Shown here: positions 51,116-58,932 of the stretch, in pieces
Numbering within the stretch: the first letter of the stretch is position 1
How the letters are laid out: each line of letters starts with the position of its first letter
Source of the DNA: an uncultured Acidobacteriia bacterium
GTDB taxonomy: Bacteria > Acidobacteriota > Terriglobia > Bryobacterales > Bryobacteraceae
Reading direction: 5' to 3'
Length of the DNA: 64,000 bases
NCBI GenBank assembly: GCA_903851195.1
Contig: CAINNJ010000008.1
Coordinates: 124,001-188,000, forward strand
Translations under genes and position numbers: made by a program
The notes under the pieces: model-generated
The model's input: the letters and a program-made list of their open reading frames with translations, nothing else
Databases searched by the model: none
Told to the model about the DNA's origin: nothing

Positions 51116-52366
51116 GTGGCAATGAATCCGTTTAATGGAAGAACGGGCAGCAGGCCGGGAATGGCCCTCGCTCTGACAATTGTAGCGGCGCTGCCTCCGC
51201 TTGCCTGTCCGCAAAACCTGATGCAGGGACTCGCTTCCAAAGGCTCTGTCCAGCTGCTGATGTCGGATGCCGCGGTCCTTGAGACCGAAGAAACCCGCAA
51301 AGATCTTCCCTGCACCGTCACTTCTATCAAACCCGTCCTCGGTTTCGACCTTCGCTTCCACACCGGCTACGACATCGTGATGCCGCTCCGTGAACTGGCC
51401 GGCGAAGGCGACCAGTTGACCATTGTCTTCAAGGTCACCTCGAATAACTCGAAGGATACTCCCAGTTATTTTTCGCAGAAGTACAACGTGCCCTCCATCG
51501 AGACCGATGCGAAGGGCGACGCCTATCTGCAGGGCAGTTTCGACGTCGGCGAAGGCGGCTACCACGTTGCCTGGATGATGCGCGACCGCATGGAGCGCGT
51601 TTGCGCCTCCGGCTGGGATATCACGGCCACCCTGCCCGCCAAAGATCAGGGAATCAAAATGGCGATTCCTGCCAGCGCCATCGATGTCTCCGAACGCGAA
51701 TTCTTTAAGGATGAGCCCCCCGTCACCCGCCTGTCGACCGCCGAAGATCAGCTCAACGTCAAAGTCCTGATCAATTTCGCCCCCCAGCGCTCTTCCGCTG
51801 CCGCCATGCAGCCCATCGACACCAGTGCGCTGGTTTCGATCCTTCGTAACATCTCGCGGGAACCGCGCATCCGCAAATTTTCCGTGGTCGCGTTCAACAT
51901 GAACGACCAGCGCGTGGTCTATCGCCAGGAAAACACCGACCAGATCGACTTCCCCGAACTGGGAAAAGCCCTCGCCACCCTCAAGCTCGGCATGGTGGAC
52001 TACAAGAAGCTCACCGACAAGCGCAGTGAGACCGACTTCCTCACCAAGCTGATACAGGACGAACTCGGCCACAACACCTCCGACGCCGTCATCTTCGCCG
52101 GCCCCAAGGTGATGCTCGACGAGCCCCCGTCACCCGACAGCTACAAGGAAATCGCCGCCACGCCCTTTCCGGTCTTCTACATGAACTACAACCTGATGCC
52201 GCAGCAAAACCCCTGGCGGGATTCCATCGGAACCGTGGTAAAGCGGCTGCGCGGCTATGAATACACCATCAGCCGTCCCCGGGATTTATGGACGGCCTGG
52301 ACTGATATCATGGGCCGTATCGCAAAATTGAAACTGGTTGCCGGCGGACCAACGTCCTCACAATAG
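51116..52366 (+). CDS. Exported protein of unknown function
   Basis: A 416-residue protein, family not recognised. A signal peptide spans about 1-32 (MALALTIVAALPPLACPQ). The middle (about 50-170) is beta-rich and begins with SVQLLMSDAAVLETEETRKDLPCTVTSIKPVLGFDLRF; the C-terminal part (about 215-405) alternates helices and strands (VKVLINFAPQRS, RIRKFSVVAFNMNDQRVVY, SDAVIFAGPKVML) and looks like a Rossmann or von Willebrand A-like fold without a clear MIDAS motif. I take the GTG at 51116 as start since GGAG lies 5 nt upstream; the ATG at 51122 is the alternative. The exported methyltransferase-like gene follows after 2 bases. Confidence 0.65.
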   Translation: MAMNPFNGRTGSRPGMALALTIVAALPPLACPQNLMQGLASKGSVQLLMSDAAVLETEETRKDLPCTVTSIKPVLGFDLRFHTGYDIVMPLRELAGEGDQLTIVFKVTSNNSKDTPSYFSQKYNVPSIETDAKGDAYLQGSFDVGEGGYHVAWMMRDRMERVCASGWDITATLPAKDQGIKMAIPASAIDVSEREFFKDEPPVTRLSTAEDQLNVKVLINFAPQRSSAAAMQPIDTSALVSILRNISREPRIRKFSVVAFNMNDQRVVYRQENTDQIDFPELGKALATLKLGMVDYKKLTDKRSETDFLTKLIQDELGHNTSDAVIFAGPKVMLDEPPSPDSYKEIAATPFPVFYMNYNLMPQQNPWRDSIGTVVKRLRGYEYTISRPRDLWTAWTDIMGRIAKLKLVAGGPTSSQ

Positions 52367-52368
52367 AC

Positions 52369-52944
52369 ATGAACTTCAGCTTTGGTGGCGTCGTGGCGAT
52401 TCTCCCGGTCCTGGTCCTTCTGGCGTCCACGGATGCTCCGGCCCAGCGGTACACCGATCCGGACACCCTCGCCCCGGCCTTCCCCACGCCCCAGGTGGTG
52501 GTGGACCACATGCTCGAACTGGCGCAGGTCAAACCGAACGAAACCGTCTACGATCTCGGCTGTGGCGATGGCCGTATCGTCATCACCGCCGCACAGAAGT
52601 TCAAAGCGCACGGCGTCGGTATTGAGATCCGTCGCGACATTTACGAAACCACACTGGGAAAAGTCAACTCCCTCGGCCTGAACGACCAGGTAAAAATTAT
52701 CCACGGCAACGCCCTGAAGACCGATCTCGCCCCCGCCGATGTCGTCACGCTCTACCTGCTCACGAGTTCCAACGAAAAACTGCGCCCCGTCCTCGAAAAA
52801 GGTCTTCGCCCTAATGCGCGCGTCGTCTCACACGATTTCGAGATCCGCGGCTGGAAACCGGTCACCGTCGAGAAAATGATGGTGGAAGGCCGCCCCCACA
52901 TGATTTACCTGTATCGCGTCGGTGCCAAGTACGATACCAGGTAA
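52369..52944 (+). CDS. SAM-dependent methyltransferase with N-terminal export/anchor segment
   Basis: A 191-residue class I methyltransferase. SAM-binding motif YDLGCGDGRI (61-70) opens the Rossmann fold, followed by acidic VGIEIRRD and ADVVTLYLL. The DLGCGDGRIV form resembles small methyltransferases such as the ATPSCKMT/FAM173 group, which methylate proteins. Unusually, residues 1-26 (hydrophobic, ending ...DAPAQ) look like a signal peptide or membrane anchor. SAM is cytoplasmic, so a retained anchor with the domain inside is more plausible than secretion; family homologues are also membrane-anchored. Coupled to the exported 51116 protein (2-base gap). Confidence 0.75.
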   Translation: MNFSFGGVVAILPVLVLLASTDAPAQRYTDPDTLAPAFPTPQVVVDHMLELAQVKPNETVYDLGCGDGRIVITAAQKFKAHGVGIEIRRDIYETTLGKVNSLGLNDQVKIIHGNALKTDLAPADVVTLYLLTSSNEKLRPVLEKGLRPNARVVSHDFEIRGWKPVTVEKMMVEGRPHMIYLYRVGAKYDTR

Positions 52945-52960
52945 GATAAGCTGATCGGCA

Positions 52961-53674
52961 ATGCGATATTTGCCGCTCTGCGCCGTCTTCTTCTTTGCCC
53001 CTCAACTGCTCGCACAACCCCCGCTCCCGCGCTACGAAGTCAAAAGAGCCGCCACGCCCATCGTCATCGACGGCAAGCCTGACGACAAAGCCTGGGCCGC
53101 CGCCGGCAAAATCGAACTGATCTTCCCGTGGGACGCCCAGACCGGCGCCAAACAGAAAACCACCGCCCGTCTGCTCTGGGACGATCAATACCTCTACGTC
53201 GCCTATGAATGCGAGGACGCCGACATCGTCGCCTTCCACACCGAGCGTGACGACCCCACCTACCTCGACGACGCCGTCGAAATCTTCCTCAACCCCATGC
53301 CCTCCCAGACCGGGATCTACTACGGTCTCGAAATGAACGCCCGCGCCACTCTGTACGACTACACCATGTACCAGTCCCGCTACCTCTTCAAACAGTTCAA
53401 TCTGCAGGGCGTGAAACTCGCGACGTTCATCGACGGCACCCTGAACCTCCGCGGCGATCAGGACAAAGGCTGGAGCCTCGAAGTCGCCATCCCCTGGGCG
53501 AACTTCGACGCGCTTTCGAAACGCCCCGTCCCCGGCGCCGTCTGGTCCGCCAACGTCAACCGCTGGGACGGCGTGGAACCCAACCGCCGCATGAGCAACT
53601 GGTCGGACCCCGTGCAGCCCACCCCGAATCCCCACGTCCCCGCGCGCTTTGGCCAGCTGGTTTTCGTCCAGTAA
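52961..53674 (+). CDS. Exported CBM9-like domain protein
   Basis: A 237-residue protein: signal peptide (1-18, ...APQLLAQ) and a single carbohydrate-binding-module-9-like domain (about 28-237), recognised by IVIDGKPDDKAWAAA, LLWDDQYLYVAYECEDADI, DDAVEIFLNP and the closing WSANVNRWDG. Such stand-alone domains bind sugars or serve as lipid/haem-associated modules in Acidobacteria and Bacteroidetes; ligand unknown. Its stop overlaps the next gene (TAATG). Confidence 0.82.
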   Translation: MRYLPLCAVFFFAPQLLAQPPLPRYEVKRAATPIVIDGKPDDKAWAAAGKIELIFPWDAQTGAKQKTTARLLWDDQYLYVAYECEDADIVAFHTERDDPTYLDDAVEIFLNPMPSQTGIYYGLEMNARATLYDYTMYQSRYLFKQFNLQGVKLATFIDGTLNLRGDQDKGWSLEVAIPWANFDALSKRPVPGAVWSANVNRWDGVEPNRRMSNWSDPVQPTPNPHVPARFGQLVFVQ

Positions 53675-54456
53675 TGCAGGCGATTCTTCGCCATCTGCCC
53701 GCCGGCGCCCGCGTCCTCGACCTCGGCTGCCGCGACGGGAGTTTCCCCCGCACTGACTATCCCGGTCTCCGCTTCACAGCCCTCGACCGCGAAGCCGGCG
53801 CCGCGGAGGTCCAGGCCGACGCCGCTGCCCTGCCCTTTCAGGACGCGGCGTTCCACGCCGTGATCGCCAACCACTCGCTGGAACATATGGAAGCCCTTGA
53901 CGCCGTCCTGTCCGAAATGGGCCGGGTCCTCCGTCCCGATGGCAGCATCTACGTCTCCGTCCCCGACGCCTCCACCTTTTCCGACCGCCTCTATCGCTGG
54001 ATCTACCACGGCGGCGGTCACGTCAACCTGTTCCGAAACCCGGCCGAACTCACCGGCCGGATCACAAGCGCCACCGGCCTGCCTCTGCGAGCCACCCGCG
54101 TCCTCCACGCGTCGTTCCTTTACCTCGAACGCCGCCACTTCCGCCCGCGCCCGCCCCGCCGCATGTGGCTCTTCGCGAACGGCGACGGCCGGGTCATCCT
54201 CGCACTGTCTTTTCTCCTGCGAACCGTCGATCGTCTCGCCTCCACCCGCCTGAGCGTCTACGGTTGGGCCTTCTGGTTCGGCAATCTGCGCGAACCGGTT
54301 GATACATTGGCATGGACGAACGTGTGTGTCCATTGCGGCAGCGGAACCCCCGCCGAACTCCTGCCCGTCCGCCGCCGATTTCTCTTGCGCTCCTATGACT
54401 GCGCGAGTTGCGGCGCCTCGAACCTGTACACACCGGACCGTCCGGAGAGGACTTAA
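53674..54456 (+). CDS. Type-11 methyltransferase with C-terminal zinc-ribbon-like tail
   Basis: A 260-residue class I methyltransferase. SAM motifs: RVLDLGCRDGSFP (about 12-24), FTALDRE, and IANHSLEHM...MGRVLRPDGSIYVSVPD in the usual order of the methyltransferase-11 group. Past the fold, the last 43 residues hold two CxxC pairs (Cys218/Cys221 and Cys243/Cys246), spaced like a zinc ribbon that could bind RNA, DNA or protein. Substrate unknown. Start fixed by TAATG overlap with the CBM9-like gene; the SDR gene follows 3 bases later. Confidence 0.8.
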   Translation: MQAILRHLPAGARVLDLGCRDGSFPRTDYPGLRFTALDREAGAAEVQADAAALPFQDAAFHAVIANHSLEHMEALDAVLSEMGRVLRPDGSIYVSVPDASTFSDRLYRWIYHGGGHVNLFRNPAELTGRITSATGLPLRATRVLHASFLYLERRHFRPRPPRRMWLFANGDGRVILALSFLLRTVDRLASTRLSVYGWAFWFGNLREPVDTLAWTNVCVHCGSGTPAELLPVRRRFLLRSYDCASCGASNLYTPDRPERT

Positions 54457-54459
54457 CGA

Positions 54460-55170
54460 ATGCCGGTATCGCTGAAAGATCAGGTCGTGATTGTCGTGGG
54501 TGCGTCGAGTGGCATGGGCCGGGACACGGCCCTCCTGTTCGCGAAGGAAGGCGCAAAGGTGATGGCGTCCGCGCGCCGCGCCGACCGCCTGGCCGAACTG
54601 GAACGCCACGGCATCGCCATCCACCCGGCGGACGCCACCGACGCCGCCGCCATGGAAGCCCTCGCGCAGGCGACGCTGCAGCGCTTCGGCCGCATCGACA
54701 TCCTGGTCTTCGCGACCGGCACGAACATCCCGGACCGCGCCCTCACCCGCCTCACGCCCGAACTCTGGAACATGATGGTGAGCGTCAATCTGAACGGTGC
54801 GTACTACGCCACCCGCGCCGTCCTGCCCGCCATGCGAGAACAGAAGGCCGGATCGATTTACTACATCTCTTCGAAGTCCGCCGTCGTACCCGACGAATCG
54901 GGTGCCGCCTATCAGGCCGCCAAACGGGGTCTCGCTGGCCTCTCCCAGGCCATTCGCGTCGAAGAAAAAGACAACGGCATCCGCACCTGCGTCGTCTGCC
55001 CTGGCCTCACCGATACCGAGATCCTCCTCAAGCGTCCCGTCAAAACTCCCGCCGAAACACTGGCGAAGGCGCTGCAGTCGGAAGACGTCGCGGAACTGGT
55101 TCTCTCCCTGGCAAAGCTTCCGGCCCGCTGCTGGGTCCCGGAAGTACACCTCTTCCCTTCCGCGATCTAA
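54460..55170 (+). CDS. Short-chain dehydrogenase/reductase
   Basis: A 236-residue classical SDR. Cofactor motif GASSGMG (14-20), NAG-equivalent replaced by FATGTN (84-89), catalytic Ser in YYISSKS (134-140), Tyr151 and Lys155 (YQAAK). The Arg-rich stretch after the second strand (SARRADRL) suggests NADP(H). Similar to YdfG/3-oxoacyl-ACP reductase-like enzymes; substrate unknown. Last gene of the run starting at 51116; 50 bases separate it from the convergent pal. Confidence 0.88.
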   Translation: MPVSLKDQVVIVVGASSGMGRDTALLFAKEGAKVMASARRADRLAELERHGIAIHPADATDAAAMEALAQATLQRFGRIDILVFATGTNIPDRALTRLTPELWNMMVSVNLNGAYYATRAVLPAMREQKAGSIYYISSKSAVVPDESGAAYQAAKRGLAGLSQAIRVEEKDNGIRTCVVCPGLTDTEILLKRPVKTPAETLAKALQSEDVAELVLSLAKLPARCWVPEVHLFPSAI

Positions 55171-55220
55171 CACCGGCATTCGGGGGCGAACGGAACCAAC
55201 CGGCCGCCCCCAATCCCGCA

Positions 55221-55817
55221 CTACTTCAAAGCAATAATGTGGACCCGGCGATTCTTCGACCAGCAAGCCTCGTCATGGTCGTCGCAAATCTGTTTTTCCT
55301 TCCCGTAACTCACGGTGGAAAGCTGATCGCCCGAAACCCCGACCGAAACCAGATAATCCTTCGCCGCCTTCGCCCGGGCTTCCCCGAGCGCCATGTTGTA
55401 TTCCGCCGATCCGCGCTCGTCGCAATACCCTTCCACGCGAATCTTGTAGTCCGGATACTGATTCAGAATCACGGCCAACTCTTTCGAATCGCCGCTCAGC
55501 GTCTTCACCGCGACATCGCTTAACGTATGCCTGTCGTAATCGAAATAGGCGTCCTGAATCCGTCCCAGCAATTCATCGATGCGAGCCCTCGTGGCCGCAT
55601 CGGGATAGCGGGGCGTGGCCGCCGCGGGAGCCGCAGGAGCCGTCTCACGCGGAGTCGCCCGCGCCACGGTGCGTTCCGGCGCCGGACTCGGCGCAGCCGC
55701 CGCCACCGGTGCCGGAGCGGCCGGTGTGGTCACCGCAACTTTCTTCTTCGCGCAGGCCGATCCAAAAACCGTCAGGGCGCCGGCCGCGACAATACTCAAA
55801 TAAAGCTTTCTGTTCAC
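55221..55817 (-). CDS. pal: Peptidoglycan-associated lipoprotein
   Basis: A 198-residue outer-membrane lipoprotein of the Tol-Pal system. Signal peptide with lipobox ending at Cys22 (VFGSAC), an Ala/Pro/Thr-rich linker (about 28-75) and an OmpA-like peptidoglycan-binding domain (about 88-198): YFDYDRHTLSDVA, IRVEGYCDERGSAEYNMALGEARAKAAKDYL and NRRVHI, with the Asp and Arg that hold diaminopimelate. The GTG at 55815-55817 is chosen because the signal peptide starts there; the frame runs open far upstream but is antisense to the histidine kinase. No tolAB genes are in view. Confidence 0.93.
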   Translation of the reverse strand: MNRKLYLSIVAAGALTVFGSACAKKKVAVTTPAAPAPVAAAAPSPAPERTVARATPRETAPAAPAAATPRYPDAATRARIDELLGRIQDAYFDYDRHTLSDVAVKTLSGDSKELAVILNQYPDYKIRVEGYCDERGSAEYNMALGEARAKAAKDYLVSVGVSGDQLSTVSYGKEKQICDDHDEACWSKNRRVHIIALK

Positions 55818-55925
55818 AACGTAATCCCTCTGTGTGGATTGTGCCCCTTCCGACGGCCCCGGCACCATCCTGTCGGGACAGGATTTTGCGCCCCCGCCCC
55901 GTCGCATACACTGAGCAGGAACCCG

Positions 55926-57263
55926 TTGCTTTCCCTCTCCGCCACCTCGCGCAAACTCCGCCCGCCCCTCCTTCTCCTCGCGGGCTTCGGCGGCCTGCTC
56001 GCCTTCCTCCTCGCCGCCGCCATCGGCACCCTCGTCATGCTCGATCGCGTCCGGAACGACGACAAACGCCTCCGCCAGGCCTCCATCGAACGCCTCGCCG
56101 GACTCGAACAGATTCGCGCCCAGATCTATCTCTCCGGCGCCTGGGTGCGCGATTTCCTCCTCTCCCCGGACCCCTCCGGCACCGAAGAACAGCGCGCCCG
56201 CCTCTCCGGTATCGAGAGCGAGACCCGCGCCATGCTCGATCGCTACGCCCGCTCTCTCGACCCCGGCGAACAAGGTCCCTTCCAGGCCCTCCGCGGTGAG
56301 ATAGACGCCTACTGGCAGGTCCTCCAAACCACCTTCGACTGGACGCCGCGCGAGCGCGACCGGCTCCGTTACTCCTTCTTCTACGAACAACTTGTCCCGC
56401 GCCGCACCACCATGCTCCAGATTGCAGATCAGATCGGCTCCATTGACCAGCGCGGCCTCGCCGCCGCCGAAGACCGTTTCGCCCGCTCCGCCCTCAACCT
56501 CCGCTGGTCGCTCATCATGACCTTCACGCTCGCGCTGCTCGGTGGTTCGGCCCTCGCGCTCATGACGGGCGCCCTCACTATCCGCCTCGGCCGGGAACTC
56601 GAAAAACGCGGGCAGGATCTTCAGGAACTCTCCGGCCGCCTCGTTCGCGCCCAGGAGGAAGAACGCCGCATGCTCGCCCGCGAACTGCATGACGAAGTGG
56701 GCCAGTCCCTCTCCGCCATCATGATGGAAGCCGGCAACGCCGAACTGGCCGGAAACCCCGCCGAAGTACAGGACCGCCTGCGCGCTATCTCCGCCCTCGC
56801 CGGCAAAACCCTGAATATGGTCCGCGACCTCGCCCTCCTGCTCCGCCCCTCCATGCTGGACGACTTCGGCCTCGTCCCCGCCCTCAACTGGCACGCCCGC
56901 GAAATGGCCAAACGCACAGGCCTCGCCGTTCGCGTCACCGCCGGCGACGATTGCGACCACCTCCCCGAGGAACACAAAACCTGCATCTACCGTCTGGTCC
57001 AGGAGGCGCTGAACAATGCCGCCCGCCATGCCGGCGCGCACAACCTCCAGGTGTCCGTCCGGCGCGCCGGCGATCGGGTACTCTTCTCCGTCCAGGACGA
57101 TGGCGTGGGCTTCGACAAGAAAGTGGTGCACGGGCTCGGCCTGCTCGGCATGGAAGAGCGCGTGCGCCGTCTCGGCGGCAGGCTGAGGATCGATTCCAGC
57201 CCAGGCCGCGGCACCGGCATCGCCGCCGAACTGCCGCTCGCGAAAGAGGCAACCCGCTCATGA
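55926..57263 (+). CDS. NarL-type sensor histidine kinase
   Basis: A 445-residue membrane sensor. Two membrane segments (about 12-37 and 196-220) bracket a periplasmic four-helix-like sensor (VRNDDKRLRQASIERLAGLEQIRAQIYLSGAWVRDFLL). The HisKA_3 dimerisation domain carries phospho-acceptor His255 in ARELHDEVGQSL, and a HATPase domain follows (VQEALNNAARHAGAHN, VQDDGVGFD, GLGLLGMEERVRRLGG). The start is TTG at 55926, supported by AGGA 5 nt upstream and by the signal-anchor position. Its stop overlaps the response regulator (ATGA). Signal unknown. Confidence 0.9.
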   Translation: MLSLSATSRKLRPPLLLLAGFGGLLAFLLAAAIGTLVMLDRVRNDDKRLRQASIERLAGLEQIRAQIYLSGAWVRDFLLSPDPSGTEEQRARLSGIESETRAMLDRYARSLDPGEQGPFQALRGEIDAYWQVLQTTFDWTPRERDRLRYSFFYEQLVPRRTTMLQIADQIGSIDQRGLAAAEDRFARSALNLRWSLIMTFTLALLGGSALALMTGALTIRLGRELEKRGQDLQELSGRLVRAQEEERRMLARELHDEVGQSLSAIMMEAGNAELAGNPAEVQDRLRAISALAGKTLNMVRDLALLLRPSMLDDFGLVPALNWHAREMAKRTGLAVRVTAGDDCDHLPEEHKTCIYRLVQEALNNAARHAGAHNLQVSVRRAGDRVLFSVQDDGVGFDKKVVHGLGLLGMEERVRRLGGRLRIDSSPGRGTGIAAELPLAKEATRS

Positions 57264-57904
57264 TCCGAATTCTGATCGCCGACGACCACACCGTGGTGCG
57301 CGACGGCCTCCGCGCCCTGCTGGAACGGCAACCCGATATGGAAGTCGTGGCCGAAGCCGGCGACGGCCGCGAATGCGTCCAGCTCGCCGAAAAGCACCTG
57401 CCCGACGTCATCATGATGGACGTCGCCATGCCGGAGATGAACGGCATCGAGGCCGCCCGTCGCATCCTGGCCGCCACCACCGCGACCGCCGTCGTCATGC
57501 TCAGCATGCACCAGGACGAAAGCTATGTCCTCCGTTCGCTGCGTGCCGGAGCCAAAGGCTATCTCCTCAAAGACTCCCCCCGGGAAGACGTCCTGGCCGC
57601 CGTCCGCGCCGCCGCCGCGGGCAGGTCGTTCCTCAGCCGCCGCATCAGCCTCATGCTCCAGGAGGACTACATGCAGCAACTCGAATCGAAGGGCCTCGAA
57701 GACAGCTACGAACTGCTCACCAGCCGCGAACGCGAGATCCTCCAGTTACTCGCCGAGGGCAAAGCGAACAAAGAAGTAGCCGCCGTCCTCAATATCAGCC
57801 TCACCACCGTGGAAACTCATCGCGGCCATATTCTGCAGAAGCTCTCTCTCCACAGCACAGCCGACCTCATCCTGTACGCCGTCCGAAAGAAGATCATCTG
57901 TTAA
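57260..57904 (+). CDS. NarL/FixJ-family response regulator
   Basis: A 214-residue transcription regulator: receiver domain (1-120) with Asp8, Asp9, phospho-acceptor Asp54 (MMDVAMPEMNG) and Lys104 (LLKDS), then a LuxR-type helix-turn-helix (about 147-210; LTSREREILQLLAEGKANKEVAAVLNISLTTVETHRGHILQKL). Partner of the kinase with which it overlaps. Target genes are unknown; the downstream CHAD gene, 59 bases away, is one candidate. Confidence 0.94.
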   Translation: MIRILIADDHTVVRDGLRALLERQPDMEVVAEAGDGRECVQLAEKHLPDVIMMDVAMPEMNGIEAARRILAATTATAVVMLSMHQDESYVLRSLRAGAKGYLLKDSPREDVLAAVRAAAAGRSFLSRRISLMLQEDYMQQLESKGLEDSYELLTSREREILQLLAEGKANKEVAAVLNISLTTVETHRGHILQKLSLHSTADLILYAVRKKIIC

Positions 57905-57963
57905 CTCATCTGTCATAATGTGGCTTACATGTTTCAATTTGGTGATACCGTGCGGGAGACTCC

Positions 57964-58923
57964 GTGCCCTACCGCCTAGCGCAGGACGAGGGAGTTGTCC
58001 AGGGTCTCCGGCGCATCGCCTCCGAAGAGATCGATTCCGCCATCGCACACCTGCGCAAAGAAGACGAAGCCGCACGCGACAAGGGCATCCATGAAGCGCG
58101 CAAAAGCATCAAGAAGCTCCGGGGACTCGTCCGCATCCTGATGCCCGGTCTGGGCGAAGCCGGCTCGCGCGAGAACCTGCGCCTTCGCAACACCGGACGC
58201 GCACTCTCCAACCTGCGCGACGCCGCCGCCCTGATCGAAACTGTCGAAACCCTCAGTGAACAGCACTCCGCGGACCCCGCGATGGAACAACTCTCCGTCG
58301 TCCGCTCCGCTCTTCGCCGCCGCCTCGAACAAACGGTTCGGGGCGAGGACTGCCGCACCATCATCGGCGGCGCAGTCGCCTCTCTCAAGGAAGTGAAGCG
58401 CCGAATGAATCGCTGGCAGCTGGCAGAAGGCGAATTCAGCGTCCTGGCGCCGGGCATCGAACGCACCTATCGCCGCGGCAGGAAAGCCCTCCGGAAAGCC
58501 GAAGAGAATCCCGGAGCCGAAACCCTGCATACGCTCCGCCGTCGCGCGAAGGATCACTGGTATCACGTGCGTCTGCTCGAAGGCGCGTGGAAACGCGATG
58601 CCGGCAATCGCGAAAAGCGGCTGGAAGAGTTGCAGGAGTGGCTGGGCGACGACCACAATCTGACCGTCCTGCAGGAGGCTCTGGAGTCCGATCCCGCCTC
58701 CTTCGGCGGCAAACGCTGTGTGACCGCGGTCCTGGACCTGATCTCCAGGGCGCGCCGCGACGTCCGCGAACCGGCCCTGCAGTCCGCGGCCGAACTCTAC
58801 TCCGGAACGCCCAAACAGCACCTCCGAAAGTCCGCCGAATGCTGGGAAAACTGGCGCGCCGGAGCCAAGCCCGCGAAGGCGTCGTCCGGCAGTCACGCAA
58901 AACGACGCACTTCCGCGGCATAA
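57964..58923 (+). CDS. CHAD-domain protein
   Basis: A 319-residue helical protein. It contains the conserved His/basic helices of CHAD domains: IHEARKSIKKLRGLVRIL (about 40-57), TLHTLRRRAKDHWYHVRLLEGAW (about 184-206) and LGDDHNLTVLQEAL (about 221-234). CHAD domains bind inorganic polyphosphate and often associate with polyphosphate granules. No CYTH domain is fused here. Starts at GTG 57964 after the two-component genes; the TAA is followed immediately by the start region of the phosphofructokinase-like gene. Confidence 0.88.
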   Translation: MPYRLAQDEGVVQGLRRIASEEIDSAIAHLRKEDEAARDKGIHEARKSIKKLRGLVRILMPGLGEAGSRENLRLRNTGRALSNLRDAAALIETVETLSEQHSADPAMEQLSVVRSALRRRLEQTVRGEDCRTIIGGAVASLKEVKRRMNRWQLAEGEFSVLAPGIERTYRRGRKALRKAEENPGAETLHTLRRRAKDHWYHVRLLEGAWKRDAGNREKRLEELQEWLGDDHNLTVLQEALESDPASFGGKRCVTAVLDLISRARRDVREPALQSAAELYSGTPKQHLRKSAECWENWRAGAKPAKASSGSHAKRRTSAA

Positions 58924-58924
58924 T
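58919..58924 (+). promoter_or_regulatory. Possible -10 box before the phosphofructokinase-like gene
   Basis: CATAAT overlaps the CHAD stop and ends 8 nt before GTG 58933. It departs from TAnnnT at the first base, and read-through from the CHAD gene is equally likely. Confidence 0.3.
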
Positions 58925-58932
58925 TGCGCTCA

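Noticed and set aside
55818-57131. Long N-terminal extension of pal on the minus strand
   Set aside because: The extension is antisense to the histidine kinase; the lipoprotein signal peptide begins at GTG 55817.
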